This document shows positions 45,490 through 54,459 of a DNA stretch of 64,000 bases, piece after piece. The first letter of the stretch is position 1. Each line of letters opens with the position of its first letter. The notes beneath the pieces were generated by a model, which was given only the letters and a program-made list of their open reading frames with translations, searched no databases and was not told the DNA's origin. The DNA lies in the NCBI RefSeq assembly GCF_900607225.1, contig NZ_LR027842.1, forward strand, positions 2,446,980 to 2,510,979. Reading direction: 5' to 3'. The DNA is from [Pseudopropionibacterium] massiliense (GTDB lineage: Bacteria; Actinomycetota; Actinomycetes; Propionibacteriales; Propionibacteriaceae). Both the position numbers and the translations under genes were made by a program.

Positions 45490-46920
45490 GTGAATCTGCG
45501 CCTGTACAACACCGCCACCCGAGCCGTCGAGGAGTTCGTTCCCCTGGTTCCCGGGAAGGTGTCGATCTACCACTGCGGGTTGACGGTGCAGGCCTCCCCG
45601 CATCTCGGGCACATCCGCAAGGAAGTGGTCTTCGACGTGCTGCGCCGCTGGCTGACGCATCAGGGCCTCGACGTCACGGTCGTCGCGAACGTCACCGACA
45701 TCGACGACAAGATCCTCGCCAAGTCCGCGGAGGCCGGCATCGAGTGGTGGGCGCATGCCTACCGTTTCGAACGGGAGCTGCACGACGCCTACGCGGCACT
45801 CGGGTGCCTGCCCCCCACCTACGAGCCGCGCGCCACCGGCCACGTCCCGGAGATGATCGAGCTGGTGGAGGAGCTGCTGGAACGCGGCCACGCCTACGTG
45901 GCCGACGACGGCTCCGGGGACGTGTACTTCGACGTGCGGTCCTGGCCGCGCTACGGGGAGCTGTCGGGCCAGAAGGTCGACGAGATGGCCGCAGCGGAGG
46001 ACGCCGATCCGCGCGGCAAACGCGATCCCCGCGACTTCGCACTCTGGAAGGGCCGCAAACCCGGGGAACCCGAGACCGCGTCCTGGCCCACGCCCTGGGG
46101 CCGAGGACGTCCCGGCTGGCACTTGGAGTGCTCCGCCATGTCCGGCAAGTACCTCGGTGACACCTTCGACATCCACGGCGGTGGCATCGACCTGCGTTTC
46201 CCGCACCACGAGAACGAACTGGCCCAGTCGGCCGGGGCCGGGCGTGGTTTCGCCCGGGTGTGGATGCACAACGCCTGGGTGACGATGGCGGGCGAGAAGA
46301 TGAGCAAGTCGCTGGGCAACACCGCCCTGGTCTCGGAGGTCACCAAAATCTTCGAGCCGCGCGCGGTGCGATTCTTCCTGCTTGCACCCCACTACCGCAG
46401 CCAGATCGAGTTCTCCCCCGCCGACGAGCAGACCCGAGGATCTTTGGCGGAAGCCGAGAAGGGTATCGAGCGCATCGACTCCTTCCTGAGGACCGCCGGT
46501 GAACGCGGTGTGACGCGGGGCACGGTCGGCGGACCGTTCTGGGATGCCTTCGAGGCCGCCATGAACGACGACCTGGCCACCCCGGCCGCGGTCGCCACGC
46601 TGTTCGAGGCCGTACGGGCGGGAAACAAGGCCCTGGGTGACGGTGATCCCGGGGCCGCCGACCTGTACGCCACGATCGCCGAGATGACCAGCATCCTGGG
46701 CATCAACCCGGACGACGCACCGTGGGCCACGGCTCCCCGGGGCGATGACCTGACCCCCGTCGTCGACCGGCTGGTCTCCACGCTGCTGGAGCAGCGCTCC
46801 GAGGCCAGGGCCGCCAAGGACTGGGGACGCGCCGACGCCATCCGGGACACACTCACCGACGCGGGGCTGAGCATCACCGACACCCCCGAAGGGGCCCGCT
46901 GGAGTCTGGAGAAGAAATAG
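45490..46920 (+). CDS. cysS: Cysteinyl-tRNA synthetase
   Basis: Charges tRNA-Cys with cysteine. 476 residues of the class I type: the zinc-ligand motif [20 protein letters not shown] includes the HIGH equivalent HLGH, the [20 protein letters not shown] segment and [20 protein letters not shown] are family-specific, and the KMSKS loop is [10 protein letters not shown]. The first motif reads HCGLTVQ where YVCGPTVY is usual; such variation occurs in actinobacteria. The start is GTG with a leaderless -10 box. Its TAG is directly followed by the ATG of rlmB, so the two form an operon. Confidence 0.96.
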   Translation: MNLRLYNTATRAVEEFVPLVPGKVSIYHCGLTVQASPHLGHIRKEVVFDVLRRWLTHQGLDVTVVANVTDIDDKILAKSAEAGIEWWAHAYRFERELHDAYAALGCLPPTYEPRATGHVPEMIELVEELLERGHAYVADDGSGDVYFDVRSWPRYGELSGQKVDEMAAAEDADPRGKRDPRDFALWKGRKPGEPETASWPTPWGRGRPGWHLECSAMSGKYLGDTFDIHGGGIDLRFPHHENELAQSAGAGRGFARVWMHNAWVTMAGEKMSKSLGNTALVSEVTKIFEPRAVRFFLLAPHYRSQIEFSPADEQTRGSLAEAEKGIERIDSFLRTAGERGVTRGTVGGPFWDAFEAAMNDDLATPAAVATLFEAVRAGNKALGDGDPGAADLYATIAEMTSILGINPDDAPWATAPRGDDLTPVVDRLVSTLLEQRSEARAAKDWGRADAIRDTLTDAGLSITDTPEGARWSLEKK

Positions 46921-47868
46921 ATGGCAGGCAACTCGAGACGCCCCGGGGCCAGGAGCCGCGGCAAGGGCAACACCGCCGGTTCGGGCGGACGGATCCGCCG
47001 GTCCCTGCGAGGCAAGGGCCCCACCCCGAAGGCCGAGGATCGTGTCTACCACAAGGCGTACAAGGCCAAGCAGGAGGCACTGAAACGTCAGGCGAACCGC
47101 CCGAGGGCGAAAACCGGCCGCGCCCAGACGGGGGCGGACTGGGTGGTGGGCCGCAACCCGGTACTGGAGGCCCTGACGGCCGGGCTGCCCGTGAAGCAGG
47201 CCTACGTCGCCGAGGGTGCCGAGCGCGACGACCGGCTCCGCGACATCCTCAAGTTCGCGGCCGAGCACTCGCTTCCGCTGCTGCAGGTGACCCGGGCCGA
47301 ACTGGATCGGGTGACCGGCGGACTCGCCCACCAGGGGGTCGCCCTGCAGCTCCCCGCCTTCGACTACACGGATGTCGAGGACATCTTCGACGCGGCCCTC
47401 GAGATCCCCTCGCGGGGTCTCGTGGTGGCGCTCGACCAGGTGACCGATCCCCGCAACCTGGGTGCGATCATCCGGTCAGCGGCCGCCTTCGGGGCGCAGG
47501 GCGTGGTGATCCCGTCCCGCAGGTCGGCCTCCATGACGGCCGCCGCGTGGAAGACCTCCGCGGGAGCGGCGGCGCGCATTCCCGTCGCGAGGGTCACGAA
47601 CCTGAACCAGATGCTGCGGCGCGCCTCCGACGCCGGCTTCACCGTCGTCGGCCTGGCCGGTGAGGGCGACACCCCGCTGTCGGGCATCCCGGGGCTCGAC
47701 GGCCCCGTCGTGGTGGTGGTCGGATCCGAGGGAGAAGGCCTGGCCCGCCTGGTGCGGGAGAACTGCGACGCCCTGGTCTCGATCCCCATCACATCCGCGG
47801 TGGAGTCGCTCAATGCCTCGGTGGCGGCCTCCATCGCGCTCTACGAGATCGGTCAGCAGCGCCTCTGA
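46921..47868 (+). CDS. rlmB: 23S rRNA (guanosine-2'-O)-methyltransferase RlmB (TrmH/SpoU family)
   Basis: 315 residues. The first 70 are a basic, Gly/Arg/Lys-rich extension (RRPGARSRGKGNTAGSGGR). The substrate-binding domain begins VVGRNPVLEALTAGLPVKQA, and the SpoU methyltransferase core has VALDQVTDPRNLGAIIRSAA, VVVVGSEGEGLARLVRENCD and SIPITSAVESLNASVAASIA, the knot-forming motifs. RlmB methylates G2251 of 23S rRNA in E. coli; the exact target here is inferred. It starts on the base after the cysS stop codon, and this cysS-rlmB order is common in actinobacteria. Confidence 0.93.
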   Translation: MAGNSRRPGARSRGKGNTAGSGGRIRRSLRGKGPTPKAEDRVYHKAYKAKQEALKRQANRPRAKTGRAQTGADWVVGRNPVLEALTAGLPVKQAYVAEGAERDDRLRDILKFAAEHSLPLLQVTRAELDRVTGGLAHQGVALQLPAFDYTDVEDIFDAALEIPSRGLVVALDQVTDPRNLGAIIRSAAAFGAQGVVIPSRRSASMTAAAWKTSAGAAARIPVARVTNLNQMLRRASDAGFTVVGLAGEGDTPLSGIPGLDGPVVVVVGSEGEGLARLVRENCDALVSIPITSAVESLNASVAASIALYEIGQQRL

Positions 47869-48130
47869 TTCTGCATCGATCGTCCCCGAACGGTACACAC
47901 CGGTCAATCGGCGTCAGTCGGCCACCTGGTCTCGAGGACGGGTCCGCGCGACGAGGGGTATTCGACTTGAACCGACAAGGAATGTCAGAGCTGGTTGAGA
48001 CTCGATTGGCAAGATCGACAACCGAGAAGCCCAACTCACAATGACCGAATGCCCTGCGCGGGAAAATGGTCGAGCCGGGACGTGAACCCTTGGGCGACGC
48101 AGGGGACCGCAGGCTGGCCCGCGGGAGCCT

Positions 48131-48136
48131 TACACT
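48131..48136 (+). promoter_or_regulatory. -10 box, leaderless type
   Basis: TACACT ends seven bases before the GTG at 48144 and is the main reason for that start choice. Confidence 0.45.
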
Positions 48137-48143
48137 TGACGAA

Positions 48144-49469
48144 GTGATCATTTCTGGATTGATCCGTGGCTTCTTCTCATCGCTGGATGGTTTCACTGTC
48201 GCGGTCCCCGGCGACGTGAACGTCGCGGTCCCGAACAACTGGCGCCAAGCGGCCCTGCCACCGGGTACATGCCTCATCGGCGTGACGAAACACGGCGAAC
48301 CACGCCCGCTCCGCTGGCCCGGGATCACCCACGGCCCGATCAGTTTCCCGGGGTTGCTGCGAGCCGTGGTCATCAGACTGTCCGTCGAGTGCAAGGGCGT
48401 GTGGCTCACGGCAACGGCGCCACGAACCCGCGGCGGCTCGTGGCGGCTGTGGCAACTCCAGGAATGGGCGGGAGGCGGCCCGAACATGGGCTGCTGGCCG
48501 ACGACTCATCCCACGCTGCCGTGGGACGACTTCCACGGCGCCACGGTTCACACGGACGCCGGGGTGACACCGGGATACTTCGCACTCCCGTCCTCACGGA
48601 TACACCGGGTACGTGCACGCATCATCTCCGGCGACCCTTGGGAGGCCTGGCACCCCGTGACAGAGGTGGACCCGGCCGACCCGTGGGGAGACGTGTGCGC
48701 CCGCTGGAGACAGCTGTGCCTGCTGATGGGATACGCGCCAGAGGACCTCCACCCCCACCGCACCCTCCGCCCCGAGGAGCTGTTCTTCGCCGATCCATGG
48801 CAGGGCGAGCAGAGTATCTCCGGATGGAACTGGTGGACGGCGTGCGGCGGCTGGGAGGGCTCGGAAAACTGCACCAAGCAGTGCTTGTCGGAAATCAGCA
48901 CCACGCCCCAGCGGTACCCCACGAATGCGGCATGGGTGCTGTCGAGAACCGGAACCATCTACCCGGTCCCCGCCGGCAGCTACATCTCAGACCCATCGCC
49001 CGCGATGCGCCTCGCCACCGACCCGACCGTCCTGACGGCAGCGTCCCTGTACCTGTCCGTGCGTTCGTGCAGCGGCATCGACTTCATCTCCTCCGCCTGT
49101 GGCCCCGACACCTACCGAACACAGTGGAGAACCGTTTCGAAGGCCGATGAGAAACTGCTCGATCCCCCCGCTTCCATGGACCCCGCTCTCTACCCCTACA
49201 CCCGCAGACACCCCCTCTACGGATGGAAAAACCGGTATTTCGCGCACGACACACCACCCATCAGCGAAATCAACACCTCCGACGCGACCGCGGTCAGCGC
49301 CTGCGCAACAGCCAGACCGCCCCGGGAAACAGGCACGGAGGACACCCCCCTGTCCCCACCGTGGACGGGCAGCACGGGAGAAACCCCCCTCCAACCGGGG
49401 CAGAACCTCTCCGACCTCACCTCCAACCCCGAGGTCTTCCGCACACTCCTGGCTGACCTCACCCACTAA
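48144..49469 (+). CDS. Unrecognised 441-residue protein
   Basis: Starts at GTG 48144 behind a leaderless -10 box; a longer frame begins at 48066. No family recognised. It is soluble and Trp-rich: GGSWRLWQLQEWAGGGPNMG, DPWEAWHPVTEVDPADPWGD, and a Cys/Trp cluster SGWNWWTACGGWEGSENCTK with CLSEIS. The last 80 residues are disordered and rich in Pro, Thr and Ser (TARPPRETGTEDTPLSPPW). It has no signal peptide and no membrane span. The gene stands alone between rlmB and a MITE-like element, which suggests an accessory gene. It could be a phage-derived or polymorphic-system protein, but I have no motif to support either. Confidence 0.65.
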   Translation: MIISGLIRGFFSSLDGFTVAVPGDVNVAVPNNWRQAALPPGTCLIGVTKHGEPRPLRWPGITHGPISFPGLLRAVVIRLSVECKGVWLTATAPRTRGGSWRLWQLQEWAGGGPNMGCWPTTHPTLPWDDFHGATVHTDAGVTPGYFALPSSRIHRVRARIISGDPWEAWHPVTEVDPADPWGDVCARWRQLCLLMGYAPEDLHPHRTLRPEELFFADPWQGEQSISGWNWWTACGGWEGSENCTKQCLSEISTTPQRYPTNAAWVLSRTGTIYPVPAGSYISDPSPAMRLATDPTVLTAASLYLSVRSCSGIDFISSACGPDTYRTQWRTVSKADEKLLDPPASMDPALYPYTRRHPLYGWKNRYFAHDTPPISEINTSDATAVSACATARPPRETGTEDTPLSPPWTGSTGETPLQPGQNLSDLTSNPEVFRTLLADLTH

Positions 49470-49528
49470 CACATCCCACGGACAGAGCAGCACATCCTCA
49501 TGAGTCTCGCGAGAGGCATTGAGACAAG

Positions 49529-49619
49529 GAGGCGTATTCACAGGGACAGTCGCAGGCACAATCCTCTGGTGAGAGGCTGTGGCCACGGCCTCGAGGAGCG
49601 GAAGCCGTGAATGAACCTC
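49529..49619. mobile_element. MITE-like element, short copy D (about 91 bases)
   Basis: GAGGCGTATTCACAGG at the left and CCGTGAATGAACCTC at the right are imperfect inverted repeats of the type bounding copies A to C. The right end overlaps the last bases of the MerR gene. Confidence 0.45.
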
Positions 49620-50409
49620 ATGGTTCCGTCCCCATCCTTCTTCCCAGCGCCTCCTCGAGATGCAGCAGCAGCGCATCCCTGACGAACTCGGCACCGCCCC
49701 GCCCTCCGAAGGCGTGCCGCATCGCCGGGTCCTGCACATACATGTGGGCGAGCCCGCGGATCATGGCCGATGAGCGCTCCCTGTCGCCGGCGTGCGTCGG
49801 GGTTCCCGGGATCTCGGCCAGCCAGGCCAGGTGCCGGTCCACGAGCCGGCGCACCTCCGGGGAGTCCAGCGCGGCCCCGGACCGCTGGGCGCGAACCCAG
49901 TCGGCGACGAGCAGTTCCGAGCTTTCCTTCCACGCCTGCTGCTGGGCGAGGGTTTTGCCGTGCCACCAGTCATGGCCCGCCCGATAGACCTCGCGTCCCC
50001 AGCGCGCGACCACCTCGTCCTCGTGGAGGTCGTTGAACCCGTCGAGCAGCACGTCCGGCCTGGGCGGCCTCCCTTCACGGCGCGCCTCGAGGAGATGCTC
50101 CACGGCCCGGAGCCTCCGGTCCAGGGCGTCCCGTTCCCGGTGCAGCCGCCGGATCTGTTCCTCGAGTGCCTCGTCCTCCTGGCCCTCCGTCTCGCCGTCC
50201 AGGAGTTCGGCGATGCCGGCCAGTGACATTCCGGTTTCGCGGAGCAGCAGGATGCGTTGGAGTCGCGCGACGGCCCAGGCGTCGTAGAAACGCAGCCCGG
50301 ACCCGGAGGTCCGGGTCGGGGTCAGGAGACCGATCTGGTCGTAGTGGCGCAACGTCCGGGGCGAGATGCCGGCGCGTCTCGCCAGTTCCCCGGTCGGCCA
50401 CTCCACCAC
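49618..50409 (-). CDS. MerR-family regulator with TipAS-like effector domain
   Basis: 263 residues. The N-terminal winged helix reads TGELARRAGISPRTLRHYDQ and GLLTPTRTSGSGLRFYDAWA, followed by a coiled-coil dimerisation helix (EDEALEEQIRRLHRERDALD). The C-terminal 150 residues match the all-helical TipAS effector domain of TipAL-type regulators, which bind drugs or small molecules. It lies seven bases downstream of the DUF2268 gene, so the two are co-transcribed and perhaps autoregulated. The effector is unknown. Its 3' end touches MITE copy D. Confidence 0.88.
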   Translation of the reverse strand: MVEWPTGELARRAGISPRTLRHYDQIGLLTPTRTSGSGLRFYDAWAVARLQRILLLRETGMSLAGIAELLDGETEGQEDEALEEQIRRLHRERDALDRRLRAVEHLLEARREGRPPRPDVLLDGFNDLHEDEVVARWGREVYRAGHDWWHGKTLAQQQAWKESSELLVADWVRAQRSGAALDSPEVRRLVDRHLAWLAEIPGTPTHAGDRERSSAMIRGLAHMYVQDPAMRHAFGGRGGAEFVRDALLLHLEEALGRRMGTEP

Positions 50410-50416
50410 ATGTCCC

Positions 50417-51325
50417 TCATTCCCCGAAACGGCTCTTCAGACCCAAGGCTGCCACACCGACCTCGGCGACGACTCTCCAATCCGTGCGCACCGAGGCAGC
50501 GGCAGTGGTTCCGCACCGCTCCAGGTATGCGTCGACGATCCGGTTCCCCGCGGCGTACCCCGCCCCGGTTGGCAATCCCACCGGTGCGGCACCGAATCTC
50601 GTGGCGGAGGCATCGCCGAACACCCAGGGGGTGAAGTTCCGCATTCCCGTGATCTCCATGCCGGAGATCACCTTCGCCACGGCGGTGTCGTCCCCCAGGC
50701 ACGACACCGCGAAATGCGTGTAACCGCGCCGGCCGTGGAGTTCCCTGGCGAAAGCGTCGGCCAGCCCCTCGGCGACGATCTGCTCGCCGAGGGCAACCGC
50801 CATGGGGTCCCAGGCGATCCCACCCTGTCCGTAGCGGACGTTGTGGTGGAACTCGTGGGCGGCGATGGCCTCGATCCGGTCGCGCACCACGCGGTTCGGC
50901 CACAGCGTCAGCTCGATGAATCCGGGGATCCCACCGAACGCCGACAGCCCGTGGATCTCCTCCATGAAGTGGGGGTCCGTCGGGTCGCCCAGGGTCACCA
51001 GCACGGTCAGTTCGCCGGGGAGAACCAGGCCGGGATCGGCCGCGGTGAGCGCCCGGGCCGCCTGGTGGATCCCTGCCGCCACACGCTCCCGGGCCCGCGC
51101 CTTCTCCAGCTCCCCCAACCCGGCGCGCAACTGCTCGTCGGCCCCCTCGACCGGGAAGCCGAAGGTTCCTTCGTGCATGGCGAGCCGGTCCGGGCCTCCG
51201 GGAATGAACGGGTACATGCCGTCCATGGGGGATCGCATGCGACGGATGAGGCCGGGGCGGTCGGCGGCGGGCGCATCCAGGATCTCCCGGGTCGCCGCCA
51301 CCGAATCGAGCACGGTGATCTTCAT
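50417..51325 (-). CDS. DUF2268-type putative zinc metalloprotease
   Basis: 302 residues. The zinc-binding helix AAHEFHHNVRYGQGG gives an HExxH motif, and a downstream glutamate in IVAEGLADAFARELHG would be the third ligand. The N-terminal part contains DGMYPFIPGGPDRLAMHEGT, and the C-terminal TGAGYAAGNRIVDAYLERCG is the family's conserved tail. Cytoplasmic, with no signal peptide. DUF2268 proteins are predicted Zn-dependent proteases with unknown targets. It is the first gene of a two-gene operon with the MerR regulator. Confidence 0.85.
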   Translation of the reverse strand: MKITVLDSVAATREILDAPAADRPGLIRRMRSPMDGMYPFIPGGPDRLAMHEGTFGFPVEGADEQLRAGLGELEKARARERVAAGIHQAARALTAADPGLVLPGELTVLVTLGDPTDPHFMEEIHGLSAFGGIPGFIELTLWPNRVVRDRIEAIAAHEFHHNVRYGQGGIAWDPMAVALGEQIVAEGLADAFARELHGRRGYTHFAVSCLGDDTAVAKVISGMEITGMRNFTPWVFGDASATRFGAAPVGLPTGAGYAAGNRIVDAYLERCGTTAAASVRTDWRVVAEVGVAALGLKSRFGE

Positions 51326-51464
51326 GCACCCGAGACTCGCAGGTGACGCACCGTCAACTGCAAGCCAGCCCCACCAGGACCGTCCTCACAACGGGGGCCG
51401 GATCCGGGTCGTCCCATTCCCGGCGTCGATTGGGCGCTCAGCCGGCTCCTCGAAGCCTCTGGTT

Positions 51465-51863
51465 CTAGGTGTATGAGGCCATGAAATCAGCGCTCGGCTC
51501 GATGGGACGGATGACGTCAACCAAAACGCCCTCGGGCCCCTCGATGATGAAGTGCCGCTGTCCCCATGGCTCATCCCTCAGGGGCAGGACCGGTTCCAGG
51601 CCCATTCCGATGACCTGCGCATGGATGGCGTCCACATCATCCAGCTCGATGTTCAGCAACACACCCCGAGGCAGGGCCCGAGCTTCTGCCGGGATGGATT
51701 CGTGGTCGTGAGCGATGATGGCCAGCTCCGACTGGCCGCATCGCAGGCTGATGTACCAGTCGCTCTCAAAGGTTGTGTCAAGGCCGAAGACCTGCCTGTA
51801 GAAATCAGCCGCCGCAGTGATGTCGGCGGACATGAGGACTGGATAGATGCTCGCAAGAGCCAC
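51465..51863 (-). CDS. VOC-family (glyoxalase/bleomycin-resistance fold) protein
   Basis: 132 residues from GTG 51863, with AAGGAG six bases upstream; the frame is open to 52133 through the promoter of the divergent gene, so I discard that extension. A single glyoxalase-fold repeat pair: YPVLMSADITAAADFYRQVF, then GVLLNIELDDVDAIHAQVIG and GQRHFIIEGPEGVLVDVIRP. Likely a drug-binding or lyase-type protein. It is divergent from a TetR regulator across a 69-base palindrome-rich gap, so that regulator probably controls it. Confidence 0.85.
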   Translation of the reverse strand: MALASIYPVLMSADITAAADFYRQVFGLDTTFESDWYISLRCGQSELAIIAHDHESIPAEARALPRGVLLNIELDDVDAIHAQVIGMGLEPVLPLRDEPWGQRHFIIEGPEGVLVDVIRPIEPSADFMASYT

Positions 51864-51876
51864 GGAACACTCCTTT

Positions 51877-51923
51877 ACATACACTGTGCTTGTATGCAGC
51901 AAGCATACATACAGCTTGTACGT
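51877..51923. promoter_or_regulatory. Operator region between VOC and TetR genes
   Basis: TGTATGC-AGCAA-GCATACA (51891-51909) is a perfect inverted repeat. It is overlapped by CATACA...TGTATG and TACA-GCT-TGTA. The overlapping palindromes between divergent genes are typical of TetR binding sites. Confidence 0.6.
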
Positions 51924-51932
51924 AAGGAAGAA

Positions 51933-52511
51933 ATGCCACGATCCAGCGCCGCCGATGCCGCGCGGACCGCCGAACGGATCCGCGACTGCGCACTCGATCT
52001 CTTCGCCGAACACGGATATGCCGCCGTCGCGCTGGAGGATGTCGCACACGCCGCCCGGGTAACTCGCGGTGCCGTCTACCACCATTTCCGGAACAAGGAC
52101 GGACTCTTCAGGGCCGTTGCCGAGCATCTGCACGAAACCGTCGCATCACGGGTCGCCGCCGCAGCCGCGGCAGTCGCCCCCGATCCCGAGATGCAATTGA
52201 AGGCCAGGTCACACGCCTTCCTGGAGGCCATCACCGAGGCCGCCCCCGCTCGCATCCTGCTGATCGACGCCCCGGCGGTCATGGGCTGGCAGGAATGGCG
52301 AAACCTGGACGCCGCGAACTCCCAGGAACTTCTCGGCGAAGCACTCGCGGCGGCGGGAATCGAACAGCAGCGAGGTCGAGCGATGACCGCGCTGCTCTCG
52401 GGAGCCATGAACGAAGCGGCCCTGTGGGTCGTCCACCAAGATCCTCCCACCGCCGCCCTGGAAACTGCCCTGGAAGGACTGGACCACCTGCTCACATCAC
52501 TCCTGCACTGA
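51933..52511 (+). CDS. TetR/AcrR-family repressor
   Basis: 192 residues from the ATG at 51933 behind AAGGAAG. The DNA-binding domain reads ERIRDCALDLFAEHGYAAVA, LEDVAHAARVTRGAVYHHFR and NKDGLFRAVAEHLHE; the remainder is the ligand-binding helical domain (ARILLIDAPAVMGWQEWRNL). It is divergent from the VOC gene and probably represses both through the palindromes between them. The ligand is unknown. The ABC operon begins 142 bases farther downstream but has its own iron box. Confidence 0.88.
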   Translation: MPRSSAADAARTAERIRDCALDLFAEHGYAAVALEDVAHAARVTRGAVYHHFRNKDGLFRAVAEHLHETVASRVAAAAAAVAPDPEMQLKARSHAFLEAITEAAPARILLIDAPAVMGWQEWRNLDAANSQELLGEALAAAGIEQQRGRAMTALLSGAMNEAALWVVHQDPPTAALETALEGLDHLLTSLLH

Positions 52512-52617
52512 CGAGCGGCGACACCCGATCACACGATGACCCGTGGCGCCAAGGCCCATTCACGGCACCGATCACAATCCAGAACCCCTTGTAGGGGTAT
52601 ACCCCCAGAATGCTAAC

Positions 52618-52636
52618 TTAGGCATGCCTACCTTTC
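52618..52636 (+). promoter_or_regulatory. Candidate IdeR/DtxR iron box
   Basis: TTAGGCATGCCTACCTTTC contains the perfect 12-base palindrome TAGGCATGCCTA and agrees with the DtxR-type 19-base consensus at 12 positions. It lies 17 bases before the ABC-transporter start, inside the expected promoter region. Confidence 0.6.
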
Positions 52637-52653
52637 TATCCGGAAGGGACATC

Positions 52654-54459
52654 ATGTCAACGCAGTCCTCTGTACCCGACGCCGTTCCCGCGAACGCCCC
52701 GAGGTCCGTGTGGGATCTGATCCGCAGCGCACGCGGCTCGATGTACCTGGGGTTCACCCTCGCCGCCCTGGGAGCGGTGTTCAAGGTGGTGCCCTACATA
52801 GCGATCGTCGAGATCACCCGTTCCCTGCTGGCGGGGAACCCGGATCCCGCGCACCTGTGGGGATGGGTGATCGCCGCGGTGGTGTGCATGGTGGTCCACT
52901 CGCTCTCCTACACCTACGCGCTGGGGAACAACCACACCGCGGAGGCGAGGCTCCGCCACGAGCTCCGGCAGCGGCTCATCGACAAACTGGGGGTGGTGAA
53001 CCTCGGCTGGTTCTCGGCCCGGAGTTCGGGTCGCATCCGGCAGGCCGTCTCGAACGACACCGCCGACATCCACTCCCTGGTGGCGCACCTGGCCGGCGAC
53101 TTCGCCAATTCCCTCATCAGCCTGCTGGTCAGTCTCGGGTACCTGTTCTGGCTGGACTGGCGCTTCGCCGGCCTGCTGATCGGCTGCTATCTGCTGCTCT
53201 CGGTCCTGGTGTACGCGACCGGCATGACGGGAATCAGGAAGGTGTTCGACGACTACGCCGAGGCCGAACGGCAGCTCTCGGACCGGACGGTGGAATTGGT
53301 GGACGGCATCAAGGAGGTCAAGAACTTCGGCATGACCGCGGATGTCTTCGGGCGTTTCGACGAGGCCCAGAAGAGGTTCTCCAAGGTTTCCCTGGTATGG
53401 ATGCAGAAGCAGAGCATCGGTCTGAGCCTGATCGCGTCGCTGCTGCGGCCCGGACCGGTGTTCGCCGCCACGATGGGACTGGGTCTGGTGTTCACGCTCC
53501 AGGGGTGGTTGTCGCCGGTGACCGTGGTGGCCTTCGCCCTGGTGTGGGTCGGGCTGCCCGAGGGGTTGCTGACCCTGATGGAGATGTCGCAGAACCTGTA
53601 CGCGGCGAAGCAGGCAGCGAACAGCACCCTGCACATCCTGCAGGCCCCGGAGCTGTCCGAGCCGGACACCGAGATCGCCCCCGAGGAGAAAGCCCCCGCG
53701 GTGGAGTTCCGCGACGTCAGTTTCTCCTACAACCCCGGGGAACCGGTCATCCAGGAACTCTCCCTGAAATGCCCGCCGGGCACGGTCACGGCGCTGGTCG
53801 GCCCATCCGGCGGCGGGAAGTCCACGCTGGCCAGGCTCATCGCCCGGTTCTGGGACGTCGACTCCGGAACGGTGCTCGTCAACGGCCGCGACGTGCGGGA
53901 CCAGCCCTCGCGGGAGCTGCTGTCGTCGATGTCACTGGTCTTCCAGGACGTCATGCTCAGCACCGACACCGTCCGCGCGAACATCGCCCTCGGGAACGCG
54001 GATGCGACCGAACACGAGATCGAGGAGGCCGCCAGAGCGGCCTGCATCCACGACCGCATCATGCAGCTTCCCGACGGCTACGACACGATCATCGGTGAGG
54101 GAGCCCATCTCTCCGGAGGTGAGGCGCAGCGCCTGACGATCGCGCGGGCCTTCCTGGCCGCATCCCCCATCCTGATCCTCGACGAGGCGACGGCCCAGGC
54201 CGACAGCCACTCCGAACGCCTGATCCAGCAGGCCATCAACAACCTGGCACAGAAACGCACGGTGATCGTGATCGCCCACCGGCTCTCCACAATCCAGGGC
54301 GTCGACCAGATAGCCGTGATCGACGCGGGCCGGCTCGTCGAGCTGGGAACCCACGACGACCTGCTGGCCCAGGACGGCCCCTACGCCCGGTTGTGGCGGA
54401 ACCAGACCACCATCGCCCACGCCGTTGAAGGGCTCGAGGGAAGGGAACCGGCATGCTGA
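52654..54459 (+). CDS. ABC half-transporter (membrane plus ATPase domain), siderophore/iron type, first subunit
   Basis: 601 residues from the ATG at 52654 behind GGAAGGG. The membrane domain covers about 1-320 with six helices (FTLAALGAVFKVVPYIAIVE and others), and the ATPase about 345-580: Walker A GPSGGGKSTLARLI, Q-loop VFQDVMLS, signature LSGGEAQRLTIARAFL, Walker B ILILDEATAQAD and switch His in AHRLST. The signature SGGEAQR is that of the YbtP/IrtA-like siderophore importers with exporter fold. An IdeR-type box upstream and a second half-transporter overlapping its stop codon support iron-siderophore uptake by the heterodimer. Export cannot be excluded. Confidence 0.88.
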   Translation: MSTQSSVPDAVPANAPRSVWDLIRSARGSMYLGFTLAALGAVFKVVPYIAIVEITRSLLAGNPDPAHLWGWVIAAVVCMVVHSLSYTYALGNNHTAEARLRHELRQRLIDKLGVVNLGWFSARSSGRIRQAVSNDTADIHSLVAHLAGDFANSLISLLVSLGYLFWLDWRFAGLLIGCYLLLSVLVYATGMTGIRKVFDDYAEAERQLSDRTVELVDGIKEVKNFGMTADVFGRFDEAQKRFSKVSLVWMQKQSIGLSLIASLLRPGPVFAATMGLGLVFTLQGWLSPVTVVAFALVWVGLPEGLLTLMEMSQNLYAAKQAANSTLHILQAPELSEPDTEIAPEEKAPAVEFRDVSFSYNPGEPVIQELSLKCPPGTVTALVGPSGGGKSTLARLIARFWDVDSGTVLVNGRDVRDQPSRELLSSMSLVFQDVMLSTDTVRANIALGNADATEHEIEEAARAACIHDRIMQLPDGYDTIIGEGAHLSGGEAQRLTIARAFLAASPILILDEATAQADSHSERLIQQAINNLAQKRTVIVIAHRLSTIQGVDQIAVIDAGRLVELGTHDDLLAQDGPYARLWRNQTTIAHAVEGLEGREPAC

